Assembly: GCA_964649825.1 (NCBI GenBank)
Contig: CAZYQW010000049.1
Span: forward strand, 31,420-95,419
Direction of reading: 5' to 3'
Source of the DNA: CAZYQW01 sp964649825
Lineage (GTDB): Bacteria > Planctomycetota > B15-G4 > JADJEK01
Length of the DNA stretch: 64,000 bases
The position numbers were made by a program, and so were the translations under genes. The notes under the pieces were generated by a model, which searched no databases, had not been told where the DNA came from, and was given only the letters and a program-made list of their open reading frames with translations. Of this stretch, positions 28,267 through 38,236 are shown one piece after another (within the stretch, counting starts at the first letter, position 1; each line of letters starts with the position of its first letter).

Positions 28267-30131
28267 GCGTCTCCTCCGGATCCCGTCCCGCTCGCCGCCG
28301 CGGGCGCTCCGACCGCCGTGCGCGCGATCGGGAGCTCCACCGTGAACACCGCGCCGCCGCCGGCCCGCGGCGCCAGGAACGCGCGGCCACCGTGGCGTTC
28401 CGCGACCTCGCGCACCAACGCAAGACCGAGACCGGCCCCGCGGACGTTGGCGCCGGAGCCACGCACGAAGCGTTCGAAGACGCGCTCCGCCGCGTCGGCC
28501 GGCACGCCGGGGCCGCGATCCGCGACCACGATGCGCGCCACGCCGTTCGACGCGGCGACCTCGACCTCGACGAAGCGTCCCTCCGCCGCGTGGTGGCGCA
28601 CGTTCTCGAGGAGGTTGCCGAGCGCGCCTCGAAGCGCGTCCGGATCGCCGTCGACGACGACGGCCCGCGTCGGCGCGTCCAGCCGCGGAACGACGCCGCG
28701 TTCGCGAAACAGCGGCTCCTGCGTCGCCATCACGTCACGGGCGAGCACGCCGAGGTCGACCGGCTCGGTGCGCCCACGCGACGACCGGTCGTTGCGCGCC
28801 AGATCGAGCACCGTCGCGACGAGCGAGGACAACCGCTCGGCCTCGCGCGCCGCCACGCCGGCGAACTCGCGCGCCTCGTCGCGGTCGGTGACGCGACCGC
28901 TCGCGAGCGTCTCGGTGTACATGCGGATCAACGCGAGCGGCGTGCGGAGATCGTGGCCGACCTGGGCCACGAACCGCGACTTCGCGGCGGCGGCCGCCGC
29001 CTCGCGGCGCGCGGCGACGAGCGTCTGGCGAACGGCGAACGCCGCACCGACCACGAGCAGGACGAGCGCGGCGAGGACGAGGGCGGCGCCGCGGTCCGCC
29101 GCACGCAGCACCTGGTCGCGCCGCTCCGTCGCGACCACGAAGAGCGGCGTCACCACATCGGACACGCGCGCGAACGCGGTGACCAGGTCATCGTCGCCGC
29201 CGGGCGGCTCGGACGACGCGAGCCGCAGTCCACTCGGCAGCACGGGGAGCCTCGCCTGCGCCGACCGAATCGTCCCGTCCTCGACCGGATCGAGCGCGAC
29301 GAGGTGATCTCCCGCTCGATGGACGCCGGACCGGGCCCCGCCGTCGAGCACCGACTGCACGCGCCGGACGACGTCCAGCTCGGCGCGGCGCGCCGCGATC
29401 TCGCGCGTCGCGTCGAGGCCCTCCGACGCGATCCGGTCGAGCGCGAATCCCTCGTCGGCACCGCCCACGCAGCGGGCGAGGTCGTCCACGAGCGCGTCAT
29501 CGACGGGTCGCAGGAGCGATCGCAGCAGGACCGCCTCGCGGGTCCGGCCGCGCTCGACCTCGTCGAGCCGCGCGAGGAAACGTCGCGCGGCCTGGTTCGC
29601 GGACTCGACGGCGCCGGCGGCTCGCTCGTGCGCCGACCACCGCAGGAGCGCGACCTTCGCGACCGCCGGGTCGACGTCGTCCTGCTCGGCGACGGAACGA
29701 TACAGGCGCCGCGCCTCCGCGGCGCGACCCTCCTGCTCGTACCGCTCGGCGAGCCGCAGGTAGAACGACCCCTCGTGGTCGGCACGCGTCGGGGCGCGCA
29801 ACGCGACCAGCTCGCGAGGGGCGGGCGGGCGGATCCAACCCGCGGGAGACCAGATCCCGGGCGCCGCCTCCGACGCAGCTCGCTCGACGACGAGATCGAC
29901 GACCTGCCCGATGACGCCCGCCCCTTGCGCGGCGGATTGCGCCAGTCGCAACGACGCGTCGCGCTCGGCCGCCGCGCGCTCCGTCAGGACCGACCTCACG
30001 CCGAGCGCGGCGACGACCAGTGCCCCGGCGAACGGGAGCGCGAACGTCGAGCTGCGCCGCGGCGCGCTGCCCCGCTCGTCGCTCCCGCGCCGACCCTGGG
30101 TCGCCGCCGTCCCGTCGTTCGGTCGATTCAC
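28263..30131 (-). CDS. Sensor histidine kinase with large periplasmic helical domain
   Basis: About 622 aa. One transmembrane helix (~30-48), a large extracytoplasmic region (~50-325), a second helix (~330-355), then a kinase core: H-box VGHDLRTPLALIRMY, N-box LGNLLENVRHH, G1 ADRGPGVP, and G2 GAGLGLALV. The sensor region contains TPR-like helices (FYLRLAERYEQEGRAAEARR), unusual for a kinase sensor and suggestive of protein binding. GTG 30131 (MNRPND) is the preferred start because it leaves room for a divergent promoter; the frame stays open to 30212. It overlaps the response regulator by 4 bp. Confidence 0.9.
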   Translation of the reverse strand: MNRPNDGTAATQGRRGSDERGSAPRRSSTFALPFAGALVVAALGVRSVLTERAAAERDASLRLAQSAAQGAGVIGQVVDLVVERAASEAAPGIWSPAGWIRPPAPRELVALRAPTRADHEGSFYLRLAERYEQEGRAAEARRLYRSVAEQDDVDPAVAKVALLRWSAHERAAGAVESANQAARRFLARLDEVERGRTREAVLLRSLLRPVDDALVDDLARCVGGADEGFALDRIASEGLDATREIAARRAELDVVRRVQSVLDGGARSGVHRAGDHLVALDPVEDGTIRSAQARLPVLPSGLRLASSEPPGGDDDLVTAFARVSDVVTPLFVVATERRDQVLRAADRGAALVLAALVLLVVGAAFAVRQTLVAARREAAAAAAKSRFVAQVGHDLRTPLALIRMYTETLASGRVTDRDEAREFAGVAAREAERLSSLVATVLDLARNDRSSRGRTEPVDLGVLARDVMATQEPLFRERGVVPRLDAPTRAVVVDGDPDALRGALGNLLENVRHHAAEGRFVEVEVAASNGVARIVVADRGPGVPADAAERVFERFVRGSGANVRGAGLGLALVREVAERHGGRAFLAPRAGGGAVFTVELPIARTAVGAPAAASGTGSGGDA

Positions 30132-30250
30132 TCTCGGATTCTCGCCGGTCCGGACGTCGGAATCGTGACGAAGTTGTATCGAAACCGCAGGGTCGAGCGT
30201 CCCGCTCGACACGGTAGCTTCTGTCGTTCGACTCCTCGGGAGACGTCGTC

Positions 30251-31636
30251 ATGGCTCCGATCCTCCAGTTTCTCGGCGCGGCGCGCACGGTGACCGGCTC
30301 GAAGTTCCTCCTCTACGCGAACGGCCACGAGGTCCTCGTCGACGCGGGACTCTTCCAGGGAAGCAAGGAGCTTCGGCGCCGCAACTGGGACCGGATGCCG
30401 GTGGACCCGCGGAACATCGACGCGGTGGTGCTCACGCACGGCCACATCGATCACGTCGGCTACCTCCCTCGTCTCCTGCGGCAGGGCTTCTCGGGGCCGA
30501 TCTTCTGCTCGAGCGCGACGAAGGATCTGCTTGCGATCATGCTGCCCGATTCGGCTCGCATCCAAGAGGAGGAGGCGCGCTACGCGAACCTCAAGGGCTA
30601 TTCGAAGCATGACCCCGCGCTCCCGCTCTACACCGAGCAGGACGCGCGCGACGCGCTCGAGAACGTCCACCCGCTCCCCTACGGCGTTCCGGCGGAGATC
30701 GTGACGGGGATTCGTGCGACCCTCCACCCGAGCGGGCACATCCTCGGCGCCGCGTTCGTGGAGCTCGCGGCGGAGGGCGTACGAACCGTCTTCTCGGGCG
30801 ACATCGGCGGCTACGACGACGAGGTGATGAAAGCGCCGGCCCCGTTGCCGCCGGACGTCGACTACGTGCTCGTGGAGGCGACGTACGGTGGTCGCAGCGA
30901 GGACCACGCGCCGGTGCGAGACCAGATCGAGCGGCACGCCAAGCCCGTGCTGGAGCGCGGCGGCATGATCGTGATCCCCGCGTTCGCGGTCGGCCGCACC
31001 ACGCTCGTCCTCTACCACCTCCGCCGGCTGATCGACGAGAAGCGCCTCCCGGACGTGCCGGTCTTCGTCGACAGCCCGATGGCGACGACCGCGGTGGAAC
31101 TCTACTGCGACCACTCCGGCGAGCACAACCTGCGGACCGATCTGCTGAAATCGAGCGCCTGCCCGATCGTCACGCCGAACATCCACCTCATCCGCACGGT
31201 CGAGCAGTCGAAGCGGTTGAACGACGTTCGAGGACCCGGCGTCATCATCTCGGCCAGCGGCATGGCCACCGGCGGCCGCGTCCTCCACCACTTGCGACGG
31301 CGCCTCCCCGACCCGGCGAACCTCGTGCTCGTCGTCGGCTATCAGGCCGAGGGTACGCGCGGGCGGCAGTTGGTGGACGGCGCCGACGAGGTCCGGATCA
31401 TGGGGGCTTTCGTGAGGGTGCGCGCTCGCGTAGCGTCGATCCGCGGCCTCTCGGCCCACGGCGATTGCGACGACATCCTCCGCTGGCTCAAGACCGCGAC
31501 GCGACCGCCGCGGAGGACGTTCCTCGTCCACGGGGAGACCGACGGCTTGAATGCCATGGCGAAACGGATCGATGCCGAGGTCGGGTTCCCGCACTCGACG
31601 CCGGAGTACCTGCAGACGGTGACTCTCGAAACTTGA
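30251..31636 (+). CDS. Beta-CASP metallo-beta-lactamase-fold RNase-like protein
   Basis: A 461-aa enzyme of the beta-CASP branch. The metal motif HGHIDH (His63, His65, Asp67, His68), a later metal His in HPSGHILGA, SGDIGG, the beta-CASP region with PAFAVGRTTLVLYHL and FVDSPMA, and C-terminal SASGMATGGR and LSAHGD are all present. The family includes RNases and CPSF73-like endonucleases acting on RNA in the cytoplasm. The ATG is preceded by GGGAG. It is divergent from the histidine kinase and ends before a strong convergent terminator. Confidence 0.92.
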   Translation: MAPILQFLGAARTVTGSKFLLYANGHEVLVDAGLFQGSKELRRRNWDRMPVDPRNIDAVVLTHGHIDHVGYLPRLLRQGFSGPIFCSSATKDLLAIMLPDSARIQEEEARYANLKGYSKHDPALPLYTEQDARDALENVHPLPYGVPAEIVTGIRATLHPSGHILGAAFVELAAEGVRTVFSGDIGGYDDEVMKAPAPLPPDVDYVLVEATYGGRSEDHAPVRDQIERHAKPVLERGGMIVIPAFAVGRTTLVLYHLRRLIDEKRLPDVPVFVDSPMATTAVELYCDHSGEHNLRTDLLKSSACPIVTPNIHLIRTVEQSKRLNDVRGPGVIISASGMATGGRVLHHLRRRLPDPANLVLVVGYQAEGTRGRQLVDGADEVRIMGAFVRVRARVASIRGLSAHGDCDDILRWLKTATRPPRRTFLVHGETDGLNAMAKRIDAEVGFPHSTPEYLQTVTLET

Positions 31637-31684
31637 CGGAGTCCCCGGCGCCCGCGCCTCCCGCCCCTCCGGACGCCGAGACGC

Positions 31685-31725
31685 GAGAGGACGGGATCGC
31701 GACGTCGTCACGATCCCGTCTTCTC
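31685..31725. terminator. Bidirectional intrinsic terminator
   Basis: A 15-bp stem: GACGGGATCG (31690-31699) with CGATCCCGTC (31711-31720), extended by GAGAG/TTCTC with one G-T pair. It lies between the convergent beta-CASP gene (ends 31636) and the sugar dehydrogenase gene (ends 31763), with pyrimidine-rich sequence after the stem on the plus strand. Confidence 0.75.
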
Positions 31726-31762
31726 TTCCCGCCGATCCACTCGGACCGGCGCTCACGGCATG

Positions 31763-33337
31763 CTACGGCAAGAAGTCCAGCCGCCAGGCGTTCGAGATGC
31801 CGACGCCGAACGACGCGGCCGGATCGTCGATGATGGCCTGAACGTAGACCGAGAAGGTGCCGAACCCACCCGGCACGGTGAGCACCCACGACCCGCCCGC
31901 GCCGGTGAAGATCGAGAACTGCGCGACGCCGTTCAGATCGGGGATGATCGTCCCGCCGAGCGTATTGACCGGGTTCTGGTTGAGCGACGCGAACAGGAGA
32001 GTGAGGGTGGTGGCCGGCGCGTCGGTCAGCGAGACGTCGGCGGAGTTGCCGCCGTTCAGCAAGCCGCACACGTCGAGCGTCGGAACCAATCCGTTGCCGC
32101 CAACCTTGCCGTTGCCGAGGTCGGCCCCCGGCGCCGGCACGTTCGGGACGATCTTGAAGATCTCGCCGCCGTTCAGGTCGCAGATGTAGATCTCTCCGCA
32201 TTCGTCCACGCCGAACGACGAGATCGACGTGATGCTCTGGGCGCCCGGGGGGTCGAGCTCCGCGGTTCGATCCATGAAGTTGATCACGTGGCCGGCGTTG
32301 AGCTGGAACGACCAGATCCGATTCGAGCAGAAATCGGCGTAGAAGTACGTGCCGGCGAGGTCCGGGATCGCGCACCCGCGGTAGACGTGGCCGCCCGTCA
32401 CCGAGCAGTGTCCGGCCGAGTGGTTGAACGTGCGGATCGGGTCGGTGAACGACGCATCATTGCAGGCGGGCACGCTGAATGCGCCGCAGCCGGCCACGGA
32501 GAAGCAGTTGTTCCCCTCCATGACCTTCCACGCGTAGTTCTCGCCGCCGGTGCTCGTGCCCGGAACCCAGTCGATCTCCTCGACCGCGTTCTGGCCGACG
32601 TCCCCGATGTAGAGGTCGCCGTTCGCGCTGTCGAAACTGAACCGCCACGGATTGCGGAGCCCGTAGGCCCAGATCTCGTTCAGGAACGCCGGGTTGCCGA
32701 CGAACGGGTTGGTCGGGGGCGCCGCGCCGCCGTTGTCGACGTCGATGCGGAGCATCTTGCCGAGCAGCGTGCCGGGGTTCTGGGCGTTGCACGGAGTGTC
32801 GCCGGCGCCGCCGCCATCGCCCATCCCGATGTAGAGGTAGCCGTCCGGTCCGAACACGATGTTGCCGCCGTTGTGGTTGCTCGCCGGCTGGCTGATCGGA
32901 CCGATCATCGTGGTGGCGCTGGATGGATTCGCCACGTCCGGGTTGGTGGCCGACACCTGGTACCGCTCGACCATCGTGGCGCCGCTGCTCGCGCCCGACT
33001 TGGTGTAGTTGACGTAGAAGAACCCGTTGGCCGCGTAGTTGGGATGGAATGCGAAGCCGAGCAGGCCGCGCTCGTTTCCCGATACGTTGACCTTGCTGAG
33101 GAGGTTGATGAACGGAGTCGGCAGGATGGCGCCGTTCTTGATGATCCGGACCAGGGCGGTATTCTGCTCGACGACGAACATCCGCTCCTTCTCGCCAGGT
33201 GGCGACCCGATCCAGACGGGGCGGTTGAAACCGTTGGCGAACAACTCGGCGGTGAGAGGCGTCTGGGCGTCCGCGAGCTCGCCGATCGAGAGGCTGGAGA
33301 GGCAGAGTCCGAGGAGGAAGGACCTCTGTCGAAGCAT
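31763..33337 (-). CDS. Secreted PQQ-dependent sugar dehydrogenase (GSDH/HHIP type)
   Basis: A 524-aa secreted protein. ATG 33337 has AAGGAG upstream and begins a signal peptide (MLRQRSFLLGLCLSS, cleavage near DAQ). Residues ~30-400 form a glucose/sorbosone dehydrogenase propeller: GNERGLLGFAFHPNY, HNGGNIVFGPDGYLYIGMGD, YGLRNPWRFSFD and GGHVYRG are signature segments. The family oxidises sugars using PQQ and calcium in the periplasm. The C-terminal ~110 residues form a beta-rich domain (GVAQFSIFTGAGGSW, VYVQAIIDD) seen in several secreted Planctomycetes proteins. Several Cys suggest disulphides in an exported protein. Confidence 0.9.
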   Translation of the reverse strand: MLRQRSFLLGLCLSSLSIGELADAQTPLTAELFANGFNRPVWIGSPPGEKERMFVVEQNTALVRIIKNGAILPTPFINLLSKVNVSGNERGLLGFAFHPNYAANGFFYVNYTKSGASSGATMVERYQVSATNPDVANPSSATTMIGPISQPASNHNGGNIVFGPDGYLYIGMGDGGGAGDTPCNAQNPGTLLGKMLRIDVDNGGAAPPTNPFVGNPAFLNEIWAYGLRNPWRFSFDSANGDLYIGDVGQNAVEEIDWVPGTSTGGENYAWKVMEGNNCFSVAGCGAFSVPACNDASFTDPIRTFNHSAGHCSVTGGHVYRGCAIPDLAGTYFYADFCSNRIWSFQLNAGHVINFMDRTAELDPPGAQSITSISSFGVDECGEIYICDLNGGEIFKIVPNVPAPGADLGNGKVGGNGLVPTLDVCGLLNGGNSADVSLTDAPATTLTLLFASLNQNPVNTLGGTIIPDLNGVAQFSIFTGAGGSWVLTVPGGFGTFSVYVQAIIDDPAASFGVGISNAWRLDFLP

Positions 33338-33574
33338 AGAACGCGCTCCTTCAAGAGATTGAGGGCAGCAGGGATCCACGCAAGGATTTGCGACGGAACG
33401 ACTTGTCCACCCGAGGGGCAGAGGCTTGGGTACCACGGAGAGTAGCGGCTCCCCCCAGCCCCGTCAACGCGAGTTCCCCGCGCGGCATCGCGAATGCAGG
33501 ATGCTTCACGCCGTAGGAGTTCCCGCGCGGTCGCGGTTAGACTCCCGCCTTGACGCACACGGCGGAGCCTCCCG

Positions 33575-34759
33575 ATGTCCGATCTGCTTCGATGGAGGGA
33601 GGAGTTCCCGATCCTCCAGACGGTCACCCACCTGATCTCGCACTCGCTCGGCGCGATGCCGCGGGGGGTCTACGACCGTCTCCATGAATACGCGGAGACG
33701 TGGAACACGCGCGGCATCCGCGCGTGGGAGGAGGGTTGGTGGGATCGCCCGGTCACGACCGGCAACCTCCTCGCGCCGATCCTCGGGGCGGACGAGGGCT
33801 CGATCGTCATGCATCAGAACGTCTCGATCGCGGTCGCGGTCGTGCTCTCCTGCTTCGAGTTCCGCCCCGAGAGGAACCGCATCGTCTACACCGACATGAA
33901 CTTCCCGTCGGTGATGTACGTGAACGAGGCGCAGGCTCCACGCGGCGCCGAGATCGTGATGGTGCCGAGCGACGACGGCATCACCATCGACGTGGAGCGC
34001 GTCCTCGACGCGATCGACGAGCGCACGCTGGTCGTGCCGATCTCCCACGTCTTGTTCCGCTCCGGCTACATCCAGGACGTCCTCCCGATCGTCCGCCGCG
34101 CGCACGAGGTGGGAGCGGTCGTCGTGCTCGACACGTATCAGTCCGCCGGCACGGTTCCGATCCGCGCGAAGGAGTGGAACGTGGACTTCATCGTCGGCGG
34201 TTCGGTGAAGTGGCTCTGCGGGGGGCCGGGCGCCGGCTACCTCTACGTGCGCGAGGATCACCGCACGTCGCTGACGCCGCGGATCACCGGCTGGATGGCG
34301 CACGCGGCGCCCTTCGAGTTCGAGATCGGACCGATCCGCTACGCTGAGAACATCCGCCGCTTCTTGCATGGGTCGCCGGCCGTGCCCGCGATGTACGCGG
34401 CCCAGACCGGATACGAGATCGTGAACGCGATCGGCGTCGACCGGATCCGCGCGAACTCGATGCAGCAGACGGCGCGCATGATCGCGCTCGCCGACGACCT
34501 TGGCTTGGCGGTCAAGTCGCCTCGCGATCCGGAGCGCCGTGGCGGCACGATCGTGCTCGACGTTCCCCACGGCAAGGCCGTCGTCCGCGAGTTGAACCGG
34601 CGCGAGATCCTCTGCGACTACCGGCCCGGCGCCGGCATTCGACTCTCGGCCCACTTCTACAACACCAACGAGGAGCTCGATCGCGCCGTCCGCACGATCC
34701 GCGAGATCGTCGACACGAAGGCGTACGTGCCGCACCTGGGCGCGGGCACGACGTACTGA
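33575..34759 (+). CDS. Kynureninase-like PLP-dependent enzyme (class V aminotransferase fold)
   Basis: A 394-aa fold-type I PLP enzyme. The cofactor Lys is in GGSVKWLCGGPG (Lys212), with Asp186 (VLDTYQS) to contact the PLP ring nitrogen; the K-W-L-x-GGPG form resembles kynureninase, which splits kynurenine to anthranilate and alanine. Other class V relatives (cysteine desulfurase-like, isopenicillin N epimerase-like) cannot be excluded. ATG 33575 follows CGGAG. The benzoate/anthranilate-type CoA ligase on the same strand at 36653 would be a sensible next step, although an opposite-strand FG-GAP gene lies between them. Confidence 0.8.
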   Translation: MSDLLRWREEFPILQTVTHLISHSLGAMPRGVYDRLHEYAETWNTRGIRAWEEGWWDRPVTTGNLLAPILGADEGSIVMHQNVSIAVAVVLSCFEFRPERNRIVYTDMNFPSVMYVNEAQAPRGAEIVMVPSDDGITIDVERVLDAIDERTLVVPISHVLFRSGYIQDVLPIVRRAHEVGAVVVLDTYQSAGTVPIRAKEWNVDFIVGGSVKWLCGGPGAGYLYVREDHRTSLTPRITGWMAHAAPFEFEIGPIRYAENIRRFLHGSPAVPAMYAAQTGYEIVNAIGVDRIRANSMQQTARMIALADDLGLAVKSPRDPERRGGTIVLDVPHGKAVVRELNRREILCDYRPGAGIRLSAHFYNTNEELDRAVRTIREIVDTKAYVPHLGAGTTY

Positions 34760-34767
34760 CCGGTGGG

Positions 34768-36468
34768 TCAGAACTTGAGCAGCAGTCCGTTCGAGTTCGA
34801 GTAGCCCTGCGGCGTCGCGTCGGCCACGAACACCTGCAGCGCGACCGACAACCCCGCCGCCGACGCCGGCACCGTGCCGAGGAGGGTGACCGAGCCGTTT
34901 CCCGGACCCACGCCGCCGAGCGGGACATTGAGCGTCGGTCCGAGCACCGGGGCGACGCTGAGGACGCACCCGGTCGCCCCGATCGGAATCGCGGCCGGAC
35001 TCAGTCCGAACAGAATGACCGCGATCGATCCGCCGAGGCCGCGCTCGACGCGGAGCCCGGCCGGACCGCCCGCGTCCGGGCAGTTGGTGGTCGTGAGCCG
35101 CGGCACGAACCCGCCGCTCCCGGCGCAGCCCGCTCCGAACTCCTGCACCTTCTCCGGGCAGGCGCGCGAGAGGTTGAGCACGTACGCCGAGCCGATGTTG
35201 CTCCCGCCGTCGTCGTCGAGCCACGCGCCGACGAGAAGGTCGAGGAAGCCGTCGCCGTTCTGGTCGTCCAGCGCCGTCACCGTGTTCGCGAACTCGTCGC
35301 CCGGCGCGAGGTTGCCGGCGAAGTTCCCCATCGTGTCGCTGATCGCGTAGTTCGCCTTCACCGTCCCGTTCGGCTTCATGGTGAGGATCCAGAGCGTCCC
35401 GCCCGAGCTCTGCGGCCCGTCGCGACGGGCGCCGACGGCGAGGTCGTTCACCCCGTCGAAGTCGTAGTCGCCGATCGCCGCGACGGTCGAACCGAACTCG
35501 TCCGAGGCGAGCGTGCCGGTGAATCCGCCGGAGAGCATGCTGATCTTCTGGAACGACTTCACGGGTGAACCGAGCCCGCCCGCTGCCTTCAAGAGGAAGA
35601 TCCAGATCGCTCCGTTGTTGTTGCCGCCGTCGTCGGTCTGCATCGCGCCGACCGCGAGGTCGTCGATGCCGTCGCCGTCGAGATCGCCGGGGCTCGCGAC
35701 GCCGCTGCCGAACACGTCGTCGTTCGCGAGCCCGCCGCCCGCCTGCGCGTTGCTGATCTTCTCGAACCCGAGGACGGACCCGTCCGGCTTCAGCCTCAGG
35801 AGCCAGGCCGCGCCGCGGTTCAGGCCGCCGTCGTCGTCCCAGCGTGCGCCGACCACGATATCGGGCGTCCCGTCGTGGTTGCGGTCGCCGAGCGGTGCCA
35901 CCGAGATCCCGAACCCGTCACCGGAGTCGAGGATGCCGTTGAAGTTGCCCTGCGTGTCGCTGATCTTCTGGTGTCCCTTGACGGTGCCGTTGGGGTTGAG
36001 GAAGAGGATCCAAACCGCGCCGGCGTCGAAGGACCCGTCGTCGTCGGCGCGGGCGCCGACCACGAGGTCCTGGATGCCATCCGCGTCGATGTCTCCCGGC
36101 GCCGCGAGCGCGGCCCCGAAGTCGTCGCCGCCCGAGAGCGCGCCCGTGAATCCACCGACCCCGGTCGTGATCTTCTGCTTCGCCTTGACGGTTCCATCCA
36201 TGTTGAGGAACAGGATCCAGACCGCGCCCGCGTCGAAGCCCGCGGCGTCGTCGTGCGAGGCGCCGACCGCGACGTCCCCGATCGAGTCGCCGTCCAGGTC
36301 GCCGAGGAAGGCGACCGCGTGCCCGAAGTTGTCTCCCGCCCCGGGCCCTCCGGGGTTCAAGCCGCCTTGCGTTGCACTGATCTTCTGGAACGAGAGGACC
36401 TCACCGGGATCGTCCTGCGCGAACGCGGACGTCGCGGTGATCAACGCGAGACAGACGGGAATCCTCAT
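34768..36468 (-). CDS. Secreted FG-GAP repeat protein
   Basis: A 566-aa secreted beta-propeller protein. ATG 36468 starts a clear signal peptide (MRIPVCLALITATSAFAQ) with GGAG upstream. Seven near-identical FG-GAP blades recur about every 60 residues with calcium-binding loops such as GDLDGDSIGDVAVGA, GDIDADGIQDLVVGA and GDRNHDGTPDIVVGA; each also carries a WILFLNPNGTVK-like strand. The last ~110 residues are a separate beta domain ending GYSNSNGLLLKF, a type common in Planctomycetes secreted proteins. Cell-surface binding is the likely role. It is convergent with the kynureninase-like gene (8 bp apart) and divergent from the CoA ligase. Confidence 0.9.
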   Translation of the reverse strand: MRIPVCLALITATSAFAQDDPGEVLSFQKISATQGGLNPGGPGAGDNFGHAVAFLGDLDGDSIGDVAVGASHDDAAGFDAGAVWILFLNMDGTVKAKQKITTGVGGFTGALSGGDDFGAALAAPGDIDADGIQDLVVGARADDDGSFDAGAVWILFLNPNGTVKGHQKISDTQGNFNGILDSGDGFGISVAPLGDRNHDGTPDIVVGARWDDDGGLNRGAAWLLRLKPDGSVLGFEKISNAQAGGGLANDDVFGSGVASPGDLDGDGIDDLAVGAMQTDDGGNNNGAIWIFLLKAAGGLGSPVKSFQKISMLSGGFTGTLASDEFGSTVAAIGDYDFDGVNDLAVGARRDGPQSSGGTLWILTMKPNGTVKANYAISDTMGNFAGNLAPGDEFANTVTALDDQNGDGFLDLLVGAWLDDDGGSNIGSAYVLNLSRACPEKVQEFGAGCAGSGGFVPRLTTTNCPDAGGPAGLRVERGLGGSIAVILFGLSPAAIPIGATGCVLSVAPVLGPTLNVPLGGVGPGNGSVTLLGTVPASAAGLSVALQVFVADATPQGYSNSNGLLLKF

Positions 36469-36652
36469 CGATCGGCTCCGGGGAAGAGGGCGACACCGGA
36501 GTCTACTTCCCGCGACGCGGATCGGGTCAAGCGGTTCGGAGCGGGAAGTCGACGGCCACCGGACCCGAACCCCGACGAGATCGAGGGTCGGCGCATCCGC
36601 TGCCTCCGCGACGATGTGCGTACAATCGCGGCTCGACACGGAGGACCCCAGG

Positions 36653-38236
36653 ATGACGTTCGACCCGCCGGAGAGGTTCAACATGGTCTCCTACTTCCTC
36701 GAGGGGAACCTCGAGGCGGGACGGAGCGACAAGGTCGCCTTGACGGCCAAGGACCGGTACGGAGACGTGCGCGAGCTGACGTACGGGGACGTCGCCGCGC
36801 TCACCAACCGCACCGGGCGCGCGCTGCGCGCCCTCGGGGTCGAGATGGAGGACCGCGTGCTCCTCGCGGTCGGCGACGGGCCGGAGTTCGTGGCGGGCTG
36901 GTTCGGCGCCCTCAAGATCGGCGGCGTCGTCGCCGCCGTCAACCCGCTCCTGCCCCGAGACGACTACGCGTACTACCTCGAGTACACCCGGGCGAAGGTC
37001 GCGCTGTGCGACGAGGATTCGCTGCCGGGCTTCCTCGCCGCGCTCCCCGATGCCCGCCACCTCCGCGCGTTGATCGTGGTCGGGAACGGCGGCGAGCTCC
37101 CCGGCGCGCCCCCGATCGCGATCCTCCGCTTCGACGACGCGACCTCCGCCGCGCCGGCCGAGCTCGCCGTCGCCGACACGTCGCGGGACGACGTCGCGGT
37201 CTGGCTGTTCACGTCCGGCACCACCGGCAAGCCGAAGGGCGCCGTCCACTTCCACCACGACTTCGTCTTCAACTGCGAGCGCTACGCGAAGCAGGTGCTC
37301 GAGCTCCGCGAGGACGACCGCACGATGGGAGTCCCGAAGCTTTTCTTCGGCTACGCGACCGGATCCAACCTCATGTTCCCGTTCGCGGCCGGCGCGTCGG
37401 TCGTCCTCTTCCACGAGGGATCGAAGCCGGACGCAGTGGTCGCCAACGTGGACCGGTTCCGCCCCACCGTCCTCGTCAACGTGCCGACGACGATCAACGG
37501 AATGCTCGCCATCGACGGCCTCACCGCACGGTTCGACCTCACGTCGCTGCGGTTCATGACTTCGGCCGGTGAGGCGCTGCCGCCGGAGCTGTACGAGCGC
37601 TGGCGCGCCCGGTACCGCTGCGAGATCCTCGACGGCATCGGCTCGGCGGAGATGTTCCACGTCTTCATCTCGAACCGGCACGGCGACGTGCGGCTCGGCA
37701 GCCTCGGGAAGCTCGTGCCGGGCTACGACGCGCGAATCGTCGGGCCCGACGAACGCGACGTGCCCGAGGGCGAGGTCGGCACGCTCTGGATCGGCGGCGG
37801 CTCGGCCGCCCTCTGCTACTGGAACGACCGCGCCAAGTCACGGGCCACGATGCGCGGCGACTGGATCGTGACGGCCGATCAGTTCCGTCGCGACGCCGAG
37901 GGCTACTACTACTATTCCGGTCGCGCCGACGACATGTTGAAGGTCGGCGGCATCTGGGTCTCACCGCTCGAGATCGAGTCCTGCCTTCTTCAGCACGAAG
38001 CGGTGCGCGAGTGCGCGGTGGTGGGCTACGCCGACGAGGACCTGGTGAAGCCGCGTGCGTTCGTCGTCCTCGCCGACGGCTTCGACGCTGCACCGGCGCT
38101 CGCCGAGGAGCTGAAGGAGTACGTGAAGGCGACGCTCGCACGCTACAAGTATCCTCGCGACGTCCGCTTCATGGATGCCTTGCCGCGCAGCGATCGCGGC
38201 AAGGTCTTGAAGAACCTTCTGCGGGAGTTGGCGTGA
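36653..38236 (+). CDS. Benzoate/2-aminobenzoate-type acyl-CoA ligase
   Basis: A 527-aa AMP-forming ligase of the benzoate-CoA ligase subfamily, activating an aromatic acid to its CoA thioester through an adenylate. ATP motif FTSGTTGKPKGAV (~186-198), the adenylate motif GIGSAEMFHVF, hinge region YYYYSGRADDMLKVGG and the catalytic Lys in SDRGKVLKNLL near the end are visible. Length and the opening PERFNMVSYFLEGNL match that subfamily. Substrate is not certain: the kynureninase-like neighbour suggests anthranilate. GGAGG precedes the ATG by 11 nt. The stop overlaps the creatininase-family gene by 4 bp. Confidence 0.9.
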   Translation: MTFDPPERFNMVSYFLEGNLEAGRSDKVALTAKDRYGDVRELTYGDVAALTNRTGRALRALGVEMEDRVLLAVGDGPEFVAGWFGALKIGGVVAAVNPLLPRDDYAYYLEYTRAKVALCDEDSLPGFLAALPDARHLRALIVVGNGGELPGAPPIAILRFDDATSAAPAELAVADTSRDDVAVWLFTSGTTGKPKGAVHFHHDFVFNCERYAKQVLELREDDRTMGVPKLFFGYATGSNLMFPFAAGASVVLFHEGSKPDAVVANVDRFRPTVLVNVPTTINGMLAIDGLTARFDLTSLRFMTSAGEALPPELYERWRARYRCEILDGIGSAEMFHVFISNRHGDVRLGSLGKLVPGYDARIVGPDERDVPEGEVGTLWIGGGSAALCYWNDRAKSRATMRGDWIVTADQFRRDAEGYYYYSGRADDMLKVGGIWVSPLEIESCLLQHEAVRECAVVGYADEDLVKPRAFVVLADGFDAAPALAEELKEYVKATLARYKYPRDVRFMDALPRSDRGKVLKNLLRELA

